Shown here piece after piece: positions 10,371 to 23,153 of a DNA stretch of 64,000 nt (within the stretch, counting starts at the first letter, position 1; each line of letters starts with the position of its first letter). The notes under the pieces are model-generated. The model saw nothing but the letters and a program-made list of their open reading frames with translations, had not been told where the DNA came from and did not search any database. A program made the position numbers and the translations under genes. The stretch lies in NCBI GenBank assembly GCA_028023455.1, contig JAQFVV010012530.1, positions 1,116,001-1,180,000 on the forward strand, written 5' to 3'. The stretch is from Epiperipatus broadwayi. Its lineage: Eukaryota; Onychophora; Udeonychophora; Euonychophora; Peripatidae.

Positions 10371-13300
10371 CTTTTTTTTCTGTTACACATAGATTTGTAA
10401 TTTACCCATCTCTAATATGGGATAAAGATGCAGAGTATATAATGTAAACTACATACCTTATCCTTTGTGTAAAACCTCATAGTCTTTTCTTACTCTATCT
10501 TATGTATATAGTACTAAATATTGTTTTGAAAACTTATAGTTCAAAAAAGCCTTTTGAAACTAAAGTTTAGAAAATTATAAAATAATTTTTATTTCAATAA
10601 TTATGTGGTTAATCTTTTCAAAAAAAAGTAGTTGCAAAAACTGACCTTTATTTTTTTTAAAATATACATATAGATCCCTTTCTCATCAAAAAAAATATCA
10701 AATTAAAAATAGATAAATTATATAAAAATAATTTAATTTCAAATACTGCTACAAATAAAGCATATTGGAAGTTAGTTAAATACATACTTTAGAAATAATA
10801 AAAACAACACTATGTTTTTATTATTTGTGTGTGGGTATGTGCGTGTGTATTCACCCACATACAAAAAATAAATGACATTACAGTATTTGGGGGTTTTTTT
10901 TTAGAATTTTCTATTATTAATTCACAAATACAAATACAATACCATTAATGTGGATTTTTACAATCTGGTGACTTACTATCTGGAAAAAATTATGAGGTTA
11001 GTATAATAATATTTATTTTGCAATACATATACTTAAAAAAGTAAACAATTATATTACAGTAAATAAATTAATATAATTGCCATTTATAGAATTTTTTTTT
11101 TCTTAAAAAATAAACATTTTTAAACACAGTAATTTTGTTTTTATACATTTTAACAAATTCCATGCAAAAAACAATCCGTATTAAAAAAAAAAAAAGATTT
11201 TCTTCATATGTAAAAATAAAATACTAATCCTAGATTTTAAAAACTAGTAAAAAATAATGATAAATCAATTAATTTAATAAGATGAGTTCAAACAAACAAA
11301 CTATATTTTTAAAAAACCTTAGTTTTTGACTTTTATATGCAAATATGCATTTTTTTTTTCACAAACTTATACTAACATTCATATGTAAACGAATATTTAA
11401 TAATTGGATTTTATTCACTGCCATTTCAATAGTGATTAAAATAAAGGCACTTTCTTATCAGTAAAATTTAATATGGACAAATTTTAGTTTTTCATTTCAC
11501 TATTTAATCTTTCTGACTGCTTCAGTTATGTGACAGGACTGAAATTTTTCCATATTCAAACAAAAATGAACACTTTAGTGAATTATATTTCTGTAGTGTA
11601 ATTTTCACTATACAACTCTCATGCAAGGGACTGGTTTCTATACTCTTTCAATATCTTGTAGAGAGGTGTAATCATAAACATATGACCAAAGACATCTTGC
11701 ATAAGAGTGATGTAATGAAAATTACATTACAGAAATATATTCACTAAATAGATAATCTCTAACCTAATGAATAAGTAATAAAAATTGTTTAAAAATAGGC
11801 AAATATTTGAACCTGCATTAAATTCAAATTCTGTAATTTTTATTTTATAAAAACTAAAAACAATTTCCTAGAAGAGTAAATAGAAATATTTTTTGTTGGA
11901 ATTAAAACTAAATGAGGATTTTAAAAAAGTAAATTTATTGGATTATATTAAATCAAAACAAGTAATGTAGAAAAAAAAAATTTCAGATCATGTTATGTCA
12001 AAATAAATCTAAAAGAGAAGTAAATTTTTTCTTCAGACCATGTAATATCAAACCCATTTAAAAAAAGAACATCTCTATAATGCAAAAACAATATTTTAAA
12101 GTGTTAAATCCAATTCATTTAATCAGTTTTATTTCTTATCTATCTAAAAAAAATTATCATAATGAAACTATTAAAGGCAAGAAAGTAGGTTGGAGGAATT
12201 TTTGTTTTTTTTTATCTAAATCCGGTTATACAGTTATCTTTATAAAAAAGTGCTATAAGCAGAATTCTTTCAAAGACAACTAAAATTGTAGGATTGTCGA
12301 TTTATCTCTAAATCAATTTGAAACAAAGTTTTCAACAAGTTTTAACAATATATTTAACTTAATTAGTTTTCTCAACCAATTTTTATTTTATCAATAATTT
12401 CTTCAATTTCTTATCACTCTTTTACTTGCTATAAAACATAGGTTCACCTCTATTACAGTATTATATTTTTATAACTTCTGTGTTATTATTAATCATTCAC
12501 TGAATAATTTTTAATTGATCTACTTAATTTCAAGATTATCTTCAGGATGCTTTTATATATATCTAACAACTAATAATAATACATATATAATATTTATCTA
12601 TCTATAATCTTGATCCATTGTTAACTGCATTATTTATTCATAGCATGAGATATCCATTATCTATCTATTTATTACATCACTTAAGTAAATCCTTAAAATT
12701 AATCAATGAAATATCAGTAATCTGTTATCAAGACTATATTCTGATAATAAATGGAATCTAAAACTTTGACAACAGATTGCTGATATGCTATTGGCTAATT
12801 TTAAGCATTGGCTGGAGTGATGTGATTTACATATAACCATTTAGCTATGTGGAATTACAAATATACATATAAGCCTATAAAATTAAATAAAACAATGCAA
12901 ATATTTAACATGCATTAATATTATATATTTAGTTAAAAGTAAAAAAATATGTCTTTTGACAAATTTTTTTTTAATTTTTTTTAATAAATTGTACCAAAAA
13001 AATTAAAAATAATTATATCACAAAAATATTTACTTATTATTAAGCTTATATCCTGTGTGAAAAAACAAAATATTTAATAAGATGATAAATGCATGCATAA
13101 TATTCTCATTGATTTATTTAGTTTTATATGTTGCATATTATAACAGAACAAGGTAGCTGAAAACATATAACGAAATTAAAATACAAGCAGCCATAGTTTT
13201 GATGATCAAATTTACATAGTTGAATTAGCTGGAGACAGAAATAATTTCCCTCTGATGCTAATCAAATGATAATTAATCTTATTGCAACACAGTGCAGTAT

Positions 13301-13475
13301 AAAATTTATATACTTGATATACAATTAATTAAAAATTTGATTGGCTCTCTCAAAGCTGCCTGCAGTCCCATTTCTAAATTAATTCATAAGTTATAAAGTT
13401 ACATAGTTTAGCTATTTATCATAAAAATTTTAAAGCACTAGCATATCTGGATTACAAATCATAACATGAAATATG
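10371..13475. other. 3-kb AT-rich interval with one small hairpin
   Basis: No coding or RNA feature is supported. The only structure is an imperfect inverted repeat, ATATCAGTAATCTG.. at 12711-12732 against ..CAGATTGCTGATAT at 12764-12786 with a 31-base loop. It could be a tiny foldback element, but no target duplication is evident. Confidence 0.5.
12711..12786. repeat. Short imperfect inverted repeat (hairpin)
   Basis: Arms of 22-23 bp with few mismatches surround a 31-bp loop. Arms this G/C-containing are unlikely by chance in such AT-rich sequence. Its origin is unknown. Confidence 0.6.
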
Positions 13476-13635
13476 ACAGAGTGTTTTGTACCTTTGTGGA
13501 TCATCTTCAATGCTCTCCCTACTATCACAAAATCTTGCATACCACTTAAAAATAACCTTGCAATTGATGACTTCATTGTCATACACAGTTTGAATCATTT
13601 CAATGATTTCAGAGCAGTTTTGACCAATTTAAAAT
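13476..13635 (-). pseudogene. mariner-type transposase N-terminal fragment
   Basis: On the minus strand 52 codons are open from 13633 downward. They read EIIEMIQTVYDNEVINCKVI, then FKWYARF, then SRESIEDDPQR. This matches the helix-turn-helix domain of mariner transposases, where ..VYG.....S...VF.WH.RF..GRE..EDD.R.GRP is the usual pattern. The domain binds the transposon ends. The catalytic DDD region, the GRP tail and the terminal repeats are not found, so this is a fragment. The unbroken frame is notable among neighbours full of stops, but the length is too short to argue for selection. Confidence 0.72.
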
Positions 13636-13639
13636 GAAT

Positions 13640-14306
13640 TTACTGTTAGCACATTATTTTATCATGGATTAAAATATAAAACAATGCCACAATTCAAATC
13701 AAAACTCATGATCCACATATGTGAGCACCTTAAAATTTTTGTATTATGTCACCACATAACAGATACACTGATTTTGAGACAGTACTGCTGCAGCTTGGAG
13801 ATAGAATGTCACCAGTCGCATTTTCACTGGAACATTGTGTATGCATACAGCTACACTTTTATGATCCAAATTTTATGTACGGTTTATTATGAACAAAATT
13901 TTGTATAGTGAAGTCAAAAAATTTGCATAATTAAATAATGCTAAATACTTTGAAGTTAATTTCTTAGATCAAAACTATAAATATCTTTTTGCACTATTGA
14001 ATAAAACCACTTTGAATTATTTTCAGATTAGCAATCAGTTCTAGAAGGTGCCACAATTTAAATTTGTAAATCAATTAACTAATCCAATAAAAATATGCCC
14101 CTAAACCCATTCTTCCATGCATATTTATGCCTAGACATTCATAAATTTTAGTTTTTGAGCATGGGTTAAGGATTTAGAGAGAATCGTAGACATTTACATG
14201 TACATTATACATGTATATATATATATATGATAGAAAATAAATCTGGCTGATGCAAAATTAGTTTTAGTAATCATATTTTTTAATGGTGAATTAAAATAAA
14301 TTAACA
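13640..14306. other. No recognised feature
   Basis: An open frame at 13684-13908 (+) has no recognisable motif and odd composition (rich in H, I, Y, C). I treat it as chance. The rest is AT-rich, with an (AT)n run at 14211-14228. Confidence 0.5.
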
Positions 14307-14314
14307 TTCTAAAA
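14307..14314. repeat. 8-bp target-site duplication, left (hAT)
   Basis: TTCTAAAA, repeated exactly at 15418-15425; 8 bp is the length made by hAT transposases. Confidence 0.9.
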
Positions 14315-15417
14315 CAGGGTTCAGCAACCTAAGGCACATGTGCTAAGCATGGCACGCAGAACTAATATGAATGGCACTCTGATTGAATGGAAATAATAAA
14401 AAATTATATTTTAATTACAGTGCACATGTTTGCCCATCACCACATTTTGCATATGGAATTAACATGTAAATGAAAACCATGATTCAGTTAAATTTATTAA
14501 TTATTTTGTACAATAAACATTCACCAGATCTTTACTATTTTCACTAAAGGTAAGAGCTAAGTGTGATGGAAATATTTTTTCACCCAAGAAAGATTAATTT
14601 TGTCTGAATTTTTTTTTTTTTTTTTTGACAGTCAATTGACCATTGGTATTTTTTACAGTACTGTGTAGAGTAAATTTATAATCAGGCAGAATATTATATC
14701 AACTAATTCATTTTGAAAAATTCTATTTATAATTATACTATATTTTAACTTTGAGCATATTTACTTCAAAAAAAAAAAGTTTAGAGTTGGTTATAATAGT
14801 TGGGTTAATCCGTGAATGTTAATGAAGTCTGCAAATACACGAGACTTGATAATATTGGTTCGGATCTCAAAGAAGTTAAAAATCACTGTTTTTGTTTCCT
14901 TTTAAATGCTTATTATGTAATTAAAATAAATTTCTCTAGAGGAAAATTCCAAACATCCATAGTTTTAAAGAAAAGAATTAATATATGAAAAATTTCCGAT
15001 TTTGAGTTGATTTTTTATGTTACAAAAATGAATTACTTTGGAATATTTTGGATGAATGCTAGAAAAATACTAGTTTTATTTTATTATGAGTTCATTAATC
15101 AGCTTTTTAAATTAAACCATTGAACGTTAAAAGCACTTTGCCTATTCTGAATTACTATATATTAATCGGCAATTTTGTAAACAATACACATTTTTTAAAG
15201 CACCAACAGGATGAATTTTCTCCATGTCAAAGGAAATTTTAAGCATGCCTTTCTAATGCAATATAATTTAACAAAAGATATTTTTCACACATGGTCCTAT
15301 GTATTTTAAAATATTTAATGACCAATAATATAAGATCCAGTTATAATGGGCTTGACACTTGAAATAACATTGTAACATAGATTTGGTATGACATCACTAA
15401 AAGGTTGCTGACACCTG
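14315..15417. mobile_element. hAT-family DNA transposon, non-coding or decayed
   Basis: The ends are inverted: CAGGGTTCAGCAACCTAAGG at the left, and a right end ..GGTTGCTGACACCTG whose complement reads CAGGTGTCAGCAACC. The CAG-G.GTC-GCAACCT end and the nearby GGCAC.TGTGC / GGCACGC motifs are typical of hAT elements. A perfect 8-bp duplication flanks it. The 1103-bp interior has no long open frame and I could not identify transposase text. It may be a deletion derivative moved by a transposase encoded elsewhere, or an old autonomous copy. Confidence 0.88.
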
Positions 15418-15425
15418 TTCTAAAA
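15418..15425. repeat. 8-bp target-site duplication, right (hAT)
   Basis: TTCTAAAA, identical to 14307-14314. Confidence 0.9.
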
Positions 15426-16738
15426 TATGAAAACTATGACACTAATGTGTCCATATTTCCACAGGACATAATCAGAACACATGATCAAAAAAAAAAAAAC
15501 TTCATTGCAGATTACTGAATACTTAAATCACAAAACATATCATATTTATATAACAAAAAAATTTACTCATTTCATAATATAAACAAAAACAAAAGACATT
15601 ATTATATACATATATTATCTATCAAAACAAAATCACAAATTGAAATCACTTATTACTATTAATGTGCCAAAATAATGGGGAGCCACATACATTTTGGAAA
15701 AATTACTACTTAATCAATCAAAAAATTAATTATAATATATTAAATGAATAAATATTAATTTAAAATAAATATTTAAATAATATATTAAAATTAAAAATTA
15801 ATATAAAGTTAAAATTAAAAGTTAAAAAATAAAAGTAAAAATAAAAATGACAAGTTTACAAAACCAGGATAATTAACTGTTTGTAAAAATCATCATAAAA
15901 TCTTTATTTTTTATCATAGAGAAATGAAAATTACATTGGCTGAAAAGAAAATAAATGTTGAATCAAATGATGCAAAGTGTGCATGCTTAGAGTGTATGGT
16001 TTTCATGTTATCATAAATTGAAGCTGAGAATTATTAATTTGAAGATACAAGCCTGCAATTTGTGGGAGCATAAAGCTTGTTTTTTTTTTTTAAATATATA
16101 TATATGTTTCTCATATTATTTAAATGATAATGAATGTCAAGTAGGTTCTAATACTAATGGAAATTATTAATAAAAATAAAACTTTAATAAATGTTTACTG
16201 TTAAAATTGTAATTATGATTTTTTTTTTTTTAAAACCATTTTACTAATTTATAAATGAAACTTATCTGACAGTATTAAGGTTTTTATGAGCGTCTATTAC
16301 CACAGTTTTGCATATATTATAACTTCAGCTGATAATCCATTATTTGATGATGTTTCCTATGGTACCTTTTTGCTAGCAAAAACACAAACATAGGGATCCA
16401 TAAGCAATTTGAATCATTAGATGATTCCAATTATTATTTCTTTTGATATTGCAATCCAGGGTGAAACACACAAAGTATTATATTTTATTAGTAGAACATT
16501 GACAGATACTGAGCAGAATTACAACATGGGAGGCTATAGTCATTGTTTAGCAACATCAACAATCACTAAGGCATCTCAATACTCACATGATAGCAAGTAA
16601 TCACAAGCTGCTGCACCAAAAACTTATATCCTCATATGAAAATCTTCGTTTTAAGACACACACATATATATTCACACACAATTATGACAATTATGATCAA
16701 ATTAAATATATTTCATGTTTTTTTAATTAAAAAAGAGT
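15426..16738. other. AT-rich interval; A-rich low-complexity tract at 15720-15850
   Basis: 15720-15850 is built from irregular TTAAAAATTAA-like words. No gene, RNA or transposon end is visible in the rest. Confidence 0.5.
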
Positions 16739-16744
16739 ACTTAC

Positions 16745-16885
16745 TATTATTAAGATTTTCTAAAATAATAGATTTGACTTGAGCAACCATGCGTTTGTCA
16801 TCTGTATCCAATAACTCCAGGAGTTCATTGATGCTCGCTTGCTGAGCCATGCCTCTCTGCTAATGTGCATTACTTAGAATACTAT
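16745..16885 (-). CDS. Probable protein-coding exon with start codon (gene unidentified)
   Basis: On the minus strand a pyrimidine-containing acceptor (TTTGTATTTCAG) precedes the segment and a consensus donor GTAAGT follows it (complement of 16739-16744). Inside, an ATG at 16850-16848 is preceded in frame by TAG 12 bases upstream, and then 35 codons are open up to the donor, leaving phase 1. The peptide begins MAQQASINELLELLDTDD and continues as a helical, charged, leucine-rich segment ending ILENLNN. Its codons are much richer in G/C than the surroundings. This is the only stretch in the window that looks like a conserved host exon. I do not recognise the protein. An ATG further upstream in the exon (..TAATGCAC..) opens an overlapping frame of 37 codons, a possible uORF. 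The next exon would lie beyond the left part of the window. Confidence 0.6.
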
Positions 16886-17239
16886 CTGAAATACAAAATT
16901 ATTACAATTTATGATTAGAAAAATCAATCTAATAAAGTAAAAATGATGATTAAAAAAATGATGCAGATAAACTCTAAAAATAATCTGTGAAATATTTTGA
17001 TATAATGATAATACTGTAATATTCAAAACAATTTTTAAAATAGTAGAAAGAGTTCTGAAAAAGATTGTTAGTCAGTCAAAACTGTCAACTATTTTGCAAG
17101 TTTTCAAATAATAAATATTGTACTGGCATTGTTAAGAGCATAAAAGAGTGTATTGCTATTGTTTGTTTATATTAATAATATTCAAAATAATAATAATTTA
17201 TTTAATGCATTCAACAGATATTGTAATTGTTTTCTCATA
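16886..17239. other. Interval between the exon and the RTE element
   Basis: AT-rich; if the exon is real this is upstream intron sequence. Nothing else is seen. Confidence 0.4.
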
Positions 17240-18110
17240 CAGTTCATTCTGCTTAGATGGAATATGCAGAAAAAGAAAACTATATTTTGAATTCTTTTTT
17301 TGAGAAAAATGTTAAACAAAAATGGACATGGGGCATCCAAATGAAGATATAGCAGAAATAGATTATATTTAATTAATAGGAACTGTTCAAAATAAATTCA
17401 ACAAAGGAAATGATTATTGATTAGTTAAATGAAAGATATGTGATAATGCAAAATTAGAAAGGCAAAAATTACTAAGAAAAACAGTATTTATAGTTGATAT
17501 TTCTGATCTTCAGAAATATTTCAATGAATTAAAATTAGAATTTGCAAATCATTTTAAAATATTAACAGATTTTGAAGATGGCTCAAATTTGAATGAAATC
17601 AATAGAAAGATAACTGATATACTATTAAAAATTGCAACAAAGATAATTAATACAAGAAAGCAGCAATTTACTAGCAAATTTTCTATCAAGACAAGATAAT
17701 GTATGAAAAAAAAGGCATATGGAAATACATAAAAATGATCCATTAAAAAGAAATGAATATATAGTTTTGTAAAATAATATGGAAAAGAGTTAATAACAAC
17801 ATAAAAAAATATAATCATGAATTAACAAGAAAAGCTATTGACTGCAATTAAAATTCTTAAAAGTGTAAAACAATATCTTGGAATTGGTAGAAAACTTATA
17901 GAAAGGTGACATCATGAAATGTATGAAAGAGTTCTATGAAGAATTATATAGCAATAAAAAATAAGAAAAACTATCACTTATAATTTCTGCATCTTCTGAA
18001 TTTCACAATATTTTAAATGAAGAAATGAGTCATGCAATTAAATCCATGAAAAAGGAAAAAGCTTCCAATAATGATGGAATTATAATTGATATCTTAAAAG
18101 AAGCAAGTTA
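17240..18110 (+). pseudogene. RTE-type LINE: endonuclease C-terminus and start of RT
   Basis: Frames give ..KWTWGIQ..., corresponding to the WTW.SPDG end of RTE endonucleases (near 17320), then LIDISDLQKYFNEFKLE- and NEINRKI-like text of the linker. From about 17990 comes ILNEEMSHAIKSMKKEKASNNDGI, the RT fingers motif (K-x-G/S-x-x-D-G). Stops are frequent. The frame is cut at 18111 by an inverted-repeat element, and the RT resumes near 19440. RTE elements encode a single nuclease-RT protein that primes copying at nicked DNA. Confidence 0.75.
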
Positions 18111-18507
18111 TAATAACGTGGAAGGTAAAACCTTCAACAGATACGCTTTAAACATGCTTATGTGACAGTCAATCAGATGTAATAATGACAACACATGGAC
18201 CTCTCAATTCTCAAACACAAGTCAGAACTATAAGAAAAAGGTGGGAAATGGGACCCACCTTCTTCTTTGCCTCAATCTATATATAAATAAGCCAGACTCA
18301 AGCATTTTGAACTAAGAGTGTGAAGCTTAAATACCTTCACATTTAATTCACTAAATATTATATATAAATAAACAACGCGAAATAATATAGTTTTGACTTG
18401 TATTTGAAAATTGAGAGGTCCGTGTGTTGTCATTATTACATCTGATTGGCTATCACATAAGCATGTTTAAAGCGTATCTGTTGAAGGTTTTAGCTTTCAC
18501 GTTATTA
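18111..18507. mobile_element. 397-bp inverted-repeat (MITE/foldback) element
   Basis: Arms of ~121 bp (18111-18231 and 18386-18507) are inverted copies with scattered mismatches, beginning TAATAACGTG and including CTTCAACAGATACGC and CATGCTTATGTGA. The outer ends are compatible with a TA target duplication. The interior of ~155 bp has a hairpin-like GGTGGGAAATGGGACCCACC and no coding capacity. It sits inside the RTE reading frame, so it inserted after the LINE. The open frame at 18424-18636 is only the right arm read through. Confidence 0.8.
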
Positions 18508-19435
18508 CAATGTTATCTGTTCGTGCTTAATAAATTTGATATATTTACATTTAAGAAGCAAGTTAAGAAATTGAAAAAATGTTGGCAAAGTTATATATCT
18601 ATCCAGACCAAAGTGCGGCTCGCGAACCTTTTGTAGAGATAATCCAATGTAGCTATCATGAAACTTTTAAAATAAAATCATAATATAATTTACATTAGCA
18701 TGATGTATTTATATTTTATTTTGAAACCATATATGCTTAATTTTTTGTGGTGGCAATTTAATAGTGGTTGTTTACATCATCAATTTCTATGATATAATTA
18801 ATGTTATCATTTCCTGGAAATATAACACACTAACCAAACTTGTCAGTTCCGTTTTTGTTTGAACTTCATCCAATGTTGTTATTCTTTGTACAATTTTAAT
18901 TCAAATGTCATTGAGAGTGTTTTTCTACTTTGATTTTCAAACATTAATTTCTTCCATTTAATTAATCGAGCAATACAGGTAATTATTTTTAATTTATATT
19001 CAGAAAAATAAAGAATTATTGCCATAAATATTCTCATTTAAAGGTAAACTTAATGTTAATTTTTGTGACAATGTATACTGGTGAATCACTATAGTCAATA
19101 ATGAATATTGTAAAATCAAAACATCAAATATAATTGATGAATGAACATCTTACAGAACTATTGTATGCTTCATTAATAAATTATAAGCCAAATTTTAATA
19201 TTCTTGCTAATCAAATACACTCTCATATGAATAATAAATACTTTCTTAGTGATTTTATTCTCACTTATTTTGTTCACTTGATTTTTTTGTACAATAAATA
19301 AATATTAATAAAAAAATAATAAATCAAATATTTGCTTCTGTTGATTACTTCAAAAATTTAATTGCAGTTCTTAAATATATCACAATTTTAACACAAGGCC
19401 TTGTAGACATAAAGTTTAACCACCCTTTTTATATA
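18508..19435. other. Additional DNA inside the RTE, unidentified
   Basis: RT text should continue directly after 18110 but resumes only near 19440, so about 900 bp beyond the inverted-repeat element is also foreign or too decayed to read. It contains a GC-rich patch, GTGCGGCTCGCGAACC near 18611, of the kind found near hAT ends, but I see no matching partner. Confidence 0.4.
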
Positions 19436-19439
19436 CTAA

Positions 19440-20660
19440 ATGATAAAGATGTACTAGTTCATAGAAAGAATGCAATAGTAATTTTTTTATTTAAAAAAGT
19501 GATAAAGAAAATATATTAGAAATTGCAGACTTATCAGTTTGTTATCAGTCTTATTCAAAATTTTTATAAAGATAATAACTCTGCCACCATGAATTTTAGA
19601 TTTTAACTAACTAAAAGACCAAGCGGATTTAAAAGTTGTTTAAACCCTTGGATTATGAAATGACATTTGATTCTATAAACATGTCCATGATGATTAAAAC
19701 ATTGGATCATCAAGACTTAGATCCAAGATATTTGTCATATTCTAAAGAATATTTATGAAAATGCACCAGCAATAATTAAATTACATAATCATATTACGAA
19801 GATTAACATTGAGGAGGTGTGACAGGGAGATTCAATATCTCCAAAAAAATTTACAGCAGTTTTACAAAAAATATTCTATGGGTTAAAATGAGAAGCTAAG
19901 GGATTAAAAGTAAATGAAGATTATTTAAGTCATCTGCATTTTGCACATGATGTAATTTGTTTTTGCAAATAATGCTTTAACGCTTCAGGAAATGTTGCAA
20001 GAGTTATCGGATAAAAGTAAAACAGTAGGACTGAACATAAATGTTCAAAAGACTAAACTACAATAATGTTCAATGGATTTTTTCATAAGAAGAAAACAAA
20101 GATTGATAATCATGAATTAATTAAATTAATGATTATAAATACTTTGATCAAATTATTAATACAGATGGAAACATAATGGATGAAATAAATCATAGAAGTA
20201 AACTTGGATGGAGTGCTTGTGGTAGAAATAACTTAATATGACTATGTGTTAATAAAGGTTTTTAATAAATGTGTTTTACCAGTTCTTACTTATGAATCTG
20301 AGATTTGGACATTTAACAGAACAATGGGGACTTCACATCACTCAATGAAATATGAAGAAATGTACGTTAGGAATAAAATACATAAGTGAGAGAACAAACA
20401 AGTGACATCATTGAAAGAATTAAGAGACTTAAGTGGAGCTGGGCTGGGATATAGGTAGAAGAGATGATAATATATGGACAATTAAAATCCTAAACTGAAT
20501 CCCAAGATATTGTAAAAGTCCTACAAAGATACCACATGTGAGATGGATGGATAAAAAAAGGAAGTTTTCTGGCATGATGTGGGAAAAAAGATTAGAAATT
20601 GGAGAAACAGGATTAAACTTTTACATCCTGCAGTGGATCAATAATGGTTGGAAATGATGA
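19440..20660 (+). pseudogene. RTE-type LINE: RT palm to 3' end
   Basis: Landmarks in order: an IVIFLFKK string (IPLFKKGD in the family) near 19480; LDHQDLDPRYL text near 19705; GDSISPKKFTAVL (the QGDxxSPxxF motif) near 19825; and HLHFAHDVICF with FAHD at 19940-19951, where the catalytic FADD has lost its first Asp. After 20290 it continues VLPVLTYESEIWTFN and RLKWSWAG (the WSWAGH motif of the C-terminus). It ends with GGATCAATAATGGTTGG and a GATGATGATGA tail at 20655, typical of RTE 3' ends. Stops are numerous. Confidence 0.8.
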
Positions 20661-23145
20661 TGATGACATCCATAAAAGAAAAGCCACAAACAGAATAGTT
20701 GTTCTACACATTTTATGGTTTATTTCAAAAATAGTACTAAAAAACTAATTATATAACATATAGTATTATCAGTATTACTTTTGCAGCCTCACTATTTTGA
20801 TCTCTAAATCATTATCAAGATTAATTAACATTTAGTCAGTATACTTTCATATAGAAACGTGATTTTAAATTCGGTACCTCTACATTTAGTCAGTATTGAA
20901 GATTTCAAATATTTCTATTCATTATAAAGATTATATGTAAGAATTTAATATTAATGTTTAGTGTAGAAATAAACTCATCCAATGACAAAGGTCTGAAATG
21001 ACTTGTTTTATTTCTAACCTGGTGGGAAGGCAATGTATCAGTTGCAAAGCAAGATATATAACTGACTACAAGACTGGTTACGTGCTGGTTATCTTTGAGT
21101 AATAATTTTAATAAAAACCAAAATTAAGAAAAAAAAAAAAATTTGTTTACAAATTTAAAGTTGCTTGGGTCATCTCTAAGATTAAAGTTGAAAGTTCAGT
21201 TATTCAAAGTTTAAATAATTCAAATGATTTTTTTTTCCTTTTAAAAAAAAGATAAGATTTATTTTGTTAGAATATCAATTTATAAAAGATTTGTTGTAAT
21301 AAGTATTTTTTTATTATTATTCTGAGCAATAAAACTAATTAAAAGAAATAGGATTAGAAAAATAATAGAATACGAATTATTTATTTTTAATCGATGACAG
21401 TTTAAAACTTAATAAAATGTGATTTAAAATTTTTATTGGAAGCTAGCATTCTAGGCAGCTTCTCTAATCTTTAAATTGTTATTAGCTGCTAGTAAAACTT
21501 TAAGTTTATTTTTATTAGCAGCCAAGTTATGAACAAAAATAAATATTATAAAATGGATATTTGTTTCATAGCTAATTTTTGTGTATCATTTATCCTGGAT
21601 CAATGTAGCCTGAATTGATTATTCATCTTTGGCCTGATATGTGATCAAAACTCAACTGCAATTTCTGAAATATGCTAAACCTAGGGTAAAAATTTGTTTG
21701 CAAAGTGATTGTTTCAGTCCTCTCTTTCAGAATATTGCTTTGGAGAAGAGAAGAAATATAATTTTGAGGAAATATGATATGATTAATTTTAAAACTTAAA
21801 GCAGCTAAAGAAATTAAAAAGAATTATTGTTTGTACATTTTCAAGGATGATGTACATCTTCAATGCTGAATAAAAGCAAGCAAAGGGAAAAAATGTTAAG
21901 CTGAATATAAAAAGGAATTTTAAACTGAAGACATTGATAAAACTTTAGTGTTTAAAAGCGTGATCACTTAAAGGATGGTAATGTTTAAATACTTATTATT
22001 TTATAATTCAATATAACAATGTTTTAAATATTTTATATGTCTTACTGTATAATAAATATTCTTTTTTGTTAGTTATTAATCTGACTTTCTGTTTCTCTTC
22101 TCATAAGTTGTACCATTTAAATAATAAATTATATTTATAATAGCTAGGGAGATAAGAGTTCATACTCTAATGAATTAGTCTTGGTAGTGTTTTTAATAAG
22201 ACTGATGGTGTGGTATATCTTCCTATAGATTTCCCAGTTTGGGATGGTGCTCTGGTTTTTAACCTAATATAAATTTGTAATCCATAGAGGATCTCATTTC
22301 CCTTCAATCATTTAGAAATGATTAATGATCTGGAAAGGACATAAATTGTAGTATTTTTATTATTATAAATATGTCTGACCATTGGTATGATTTATGATTA
22401 AATTAAATTATATTTTTACTCCTATCTTCTTTCATTTCTGTTATCTGCATTTGAGTGTGAAGTCTCAAAGATTATCTTAATTATTAAGCATTAACTTTTC
22501 ATATCTATATGATTATTATAATTTGTGCTAAATTATGGTTTTAGATACAATTTGGTTATTATTAACTGAATGAATATTTTGTTTTATATAATTGATCCTT
22601 GCAAATATACATTTGCACAGCATGTTCATATATTATATTTAAAATTTTATTTTATATATTAGAAATATTTAATTATTAAAATAAATCAAAAAGAGGGAAA
22701 TATGTAGCAATAATTTATATATTTATTATATTTATAATACACTAATTAATTTATTATACAGATTTAATTTTATTGTATTTTAATAATTGTAATATTGCTG
22801 ATCTATATATTTTTACATTTTAGCGATATAATAATATTACATAAATTTTATTTCAAGTTCTAGCAATAGAGAACTTTGTAGAATTGATTTTTAAAAAAAT
22901 TGTATTTTTGACGAGTTATAAAATAATAAAAAAATTAAAAAAAAACTTTTATTCAAATAAAGCAGTAAAAAAAAAATTAATTATCTTCAACTTTTGCAAA
23001 TAAATGCATAGCATGACTTAATCTAATTTAGAAATAGAACCATTATTATGATCATTCATAAAATCCTGCAGAGAATTGCAATCCAAAAATTTGCTCTGGG
23101 AATAGAGAAATAATTTAATTTTAATTTGTTTCTTTATTGCATTGC
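20661..23145. other. 2.5-kb AT-rich interval without a recognised feature
   Basis: No open frame, tRNA boxes or terminal repeats that I can support. Short A/T homopolymers occur throughout. Confidence 0.5.
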
Positions 23146-23153
23146 CTTAATTA

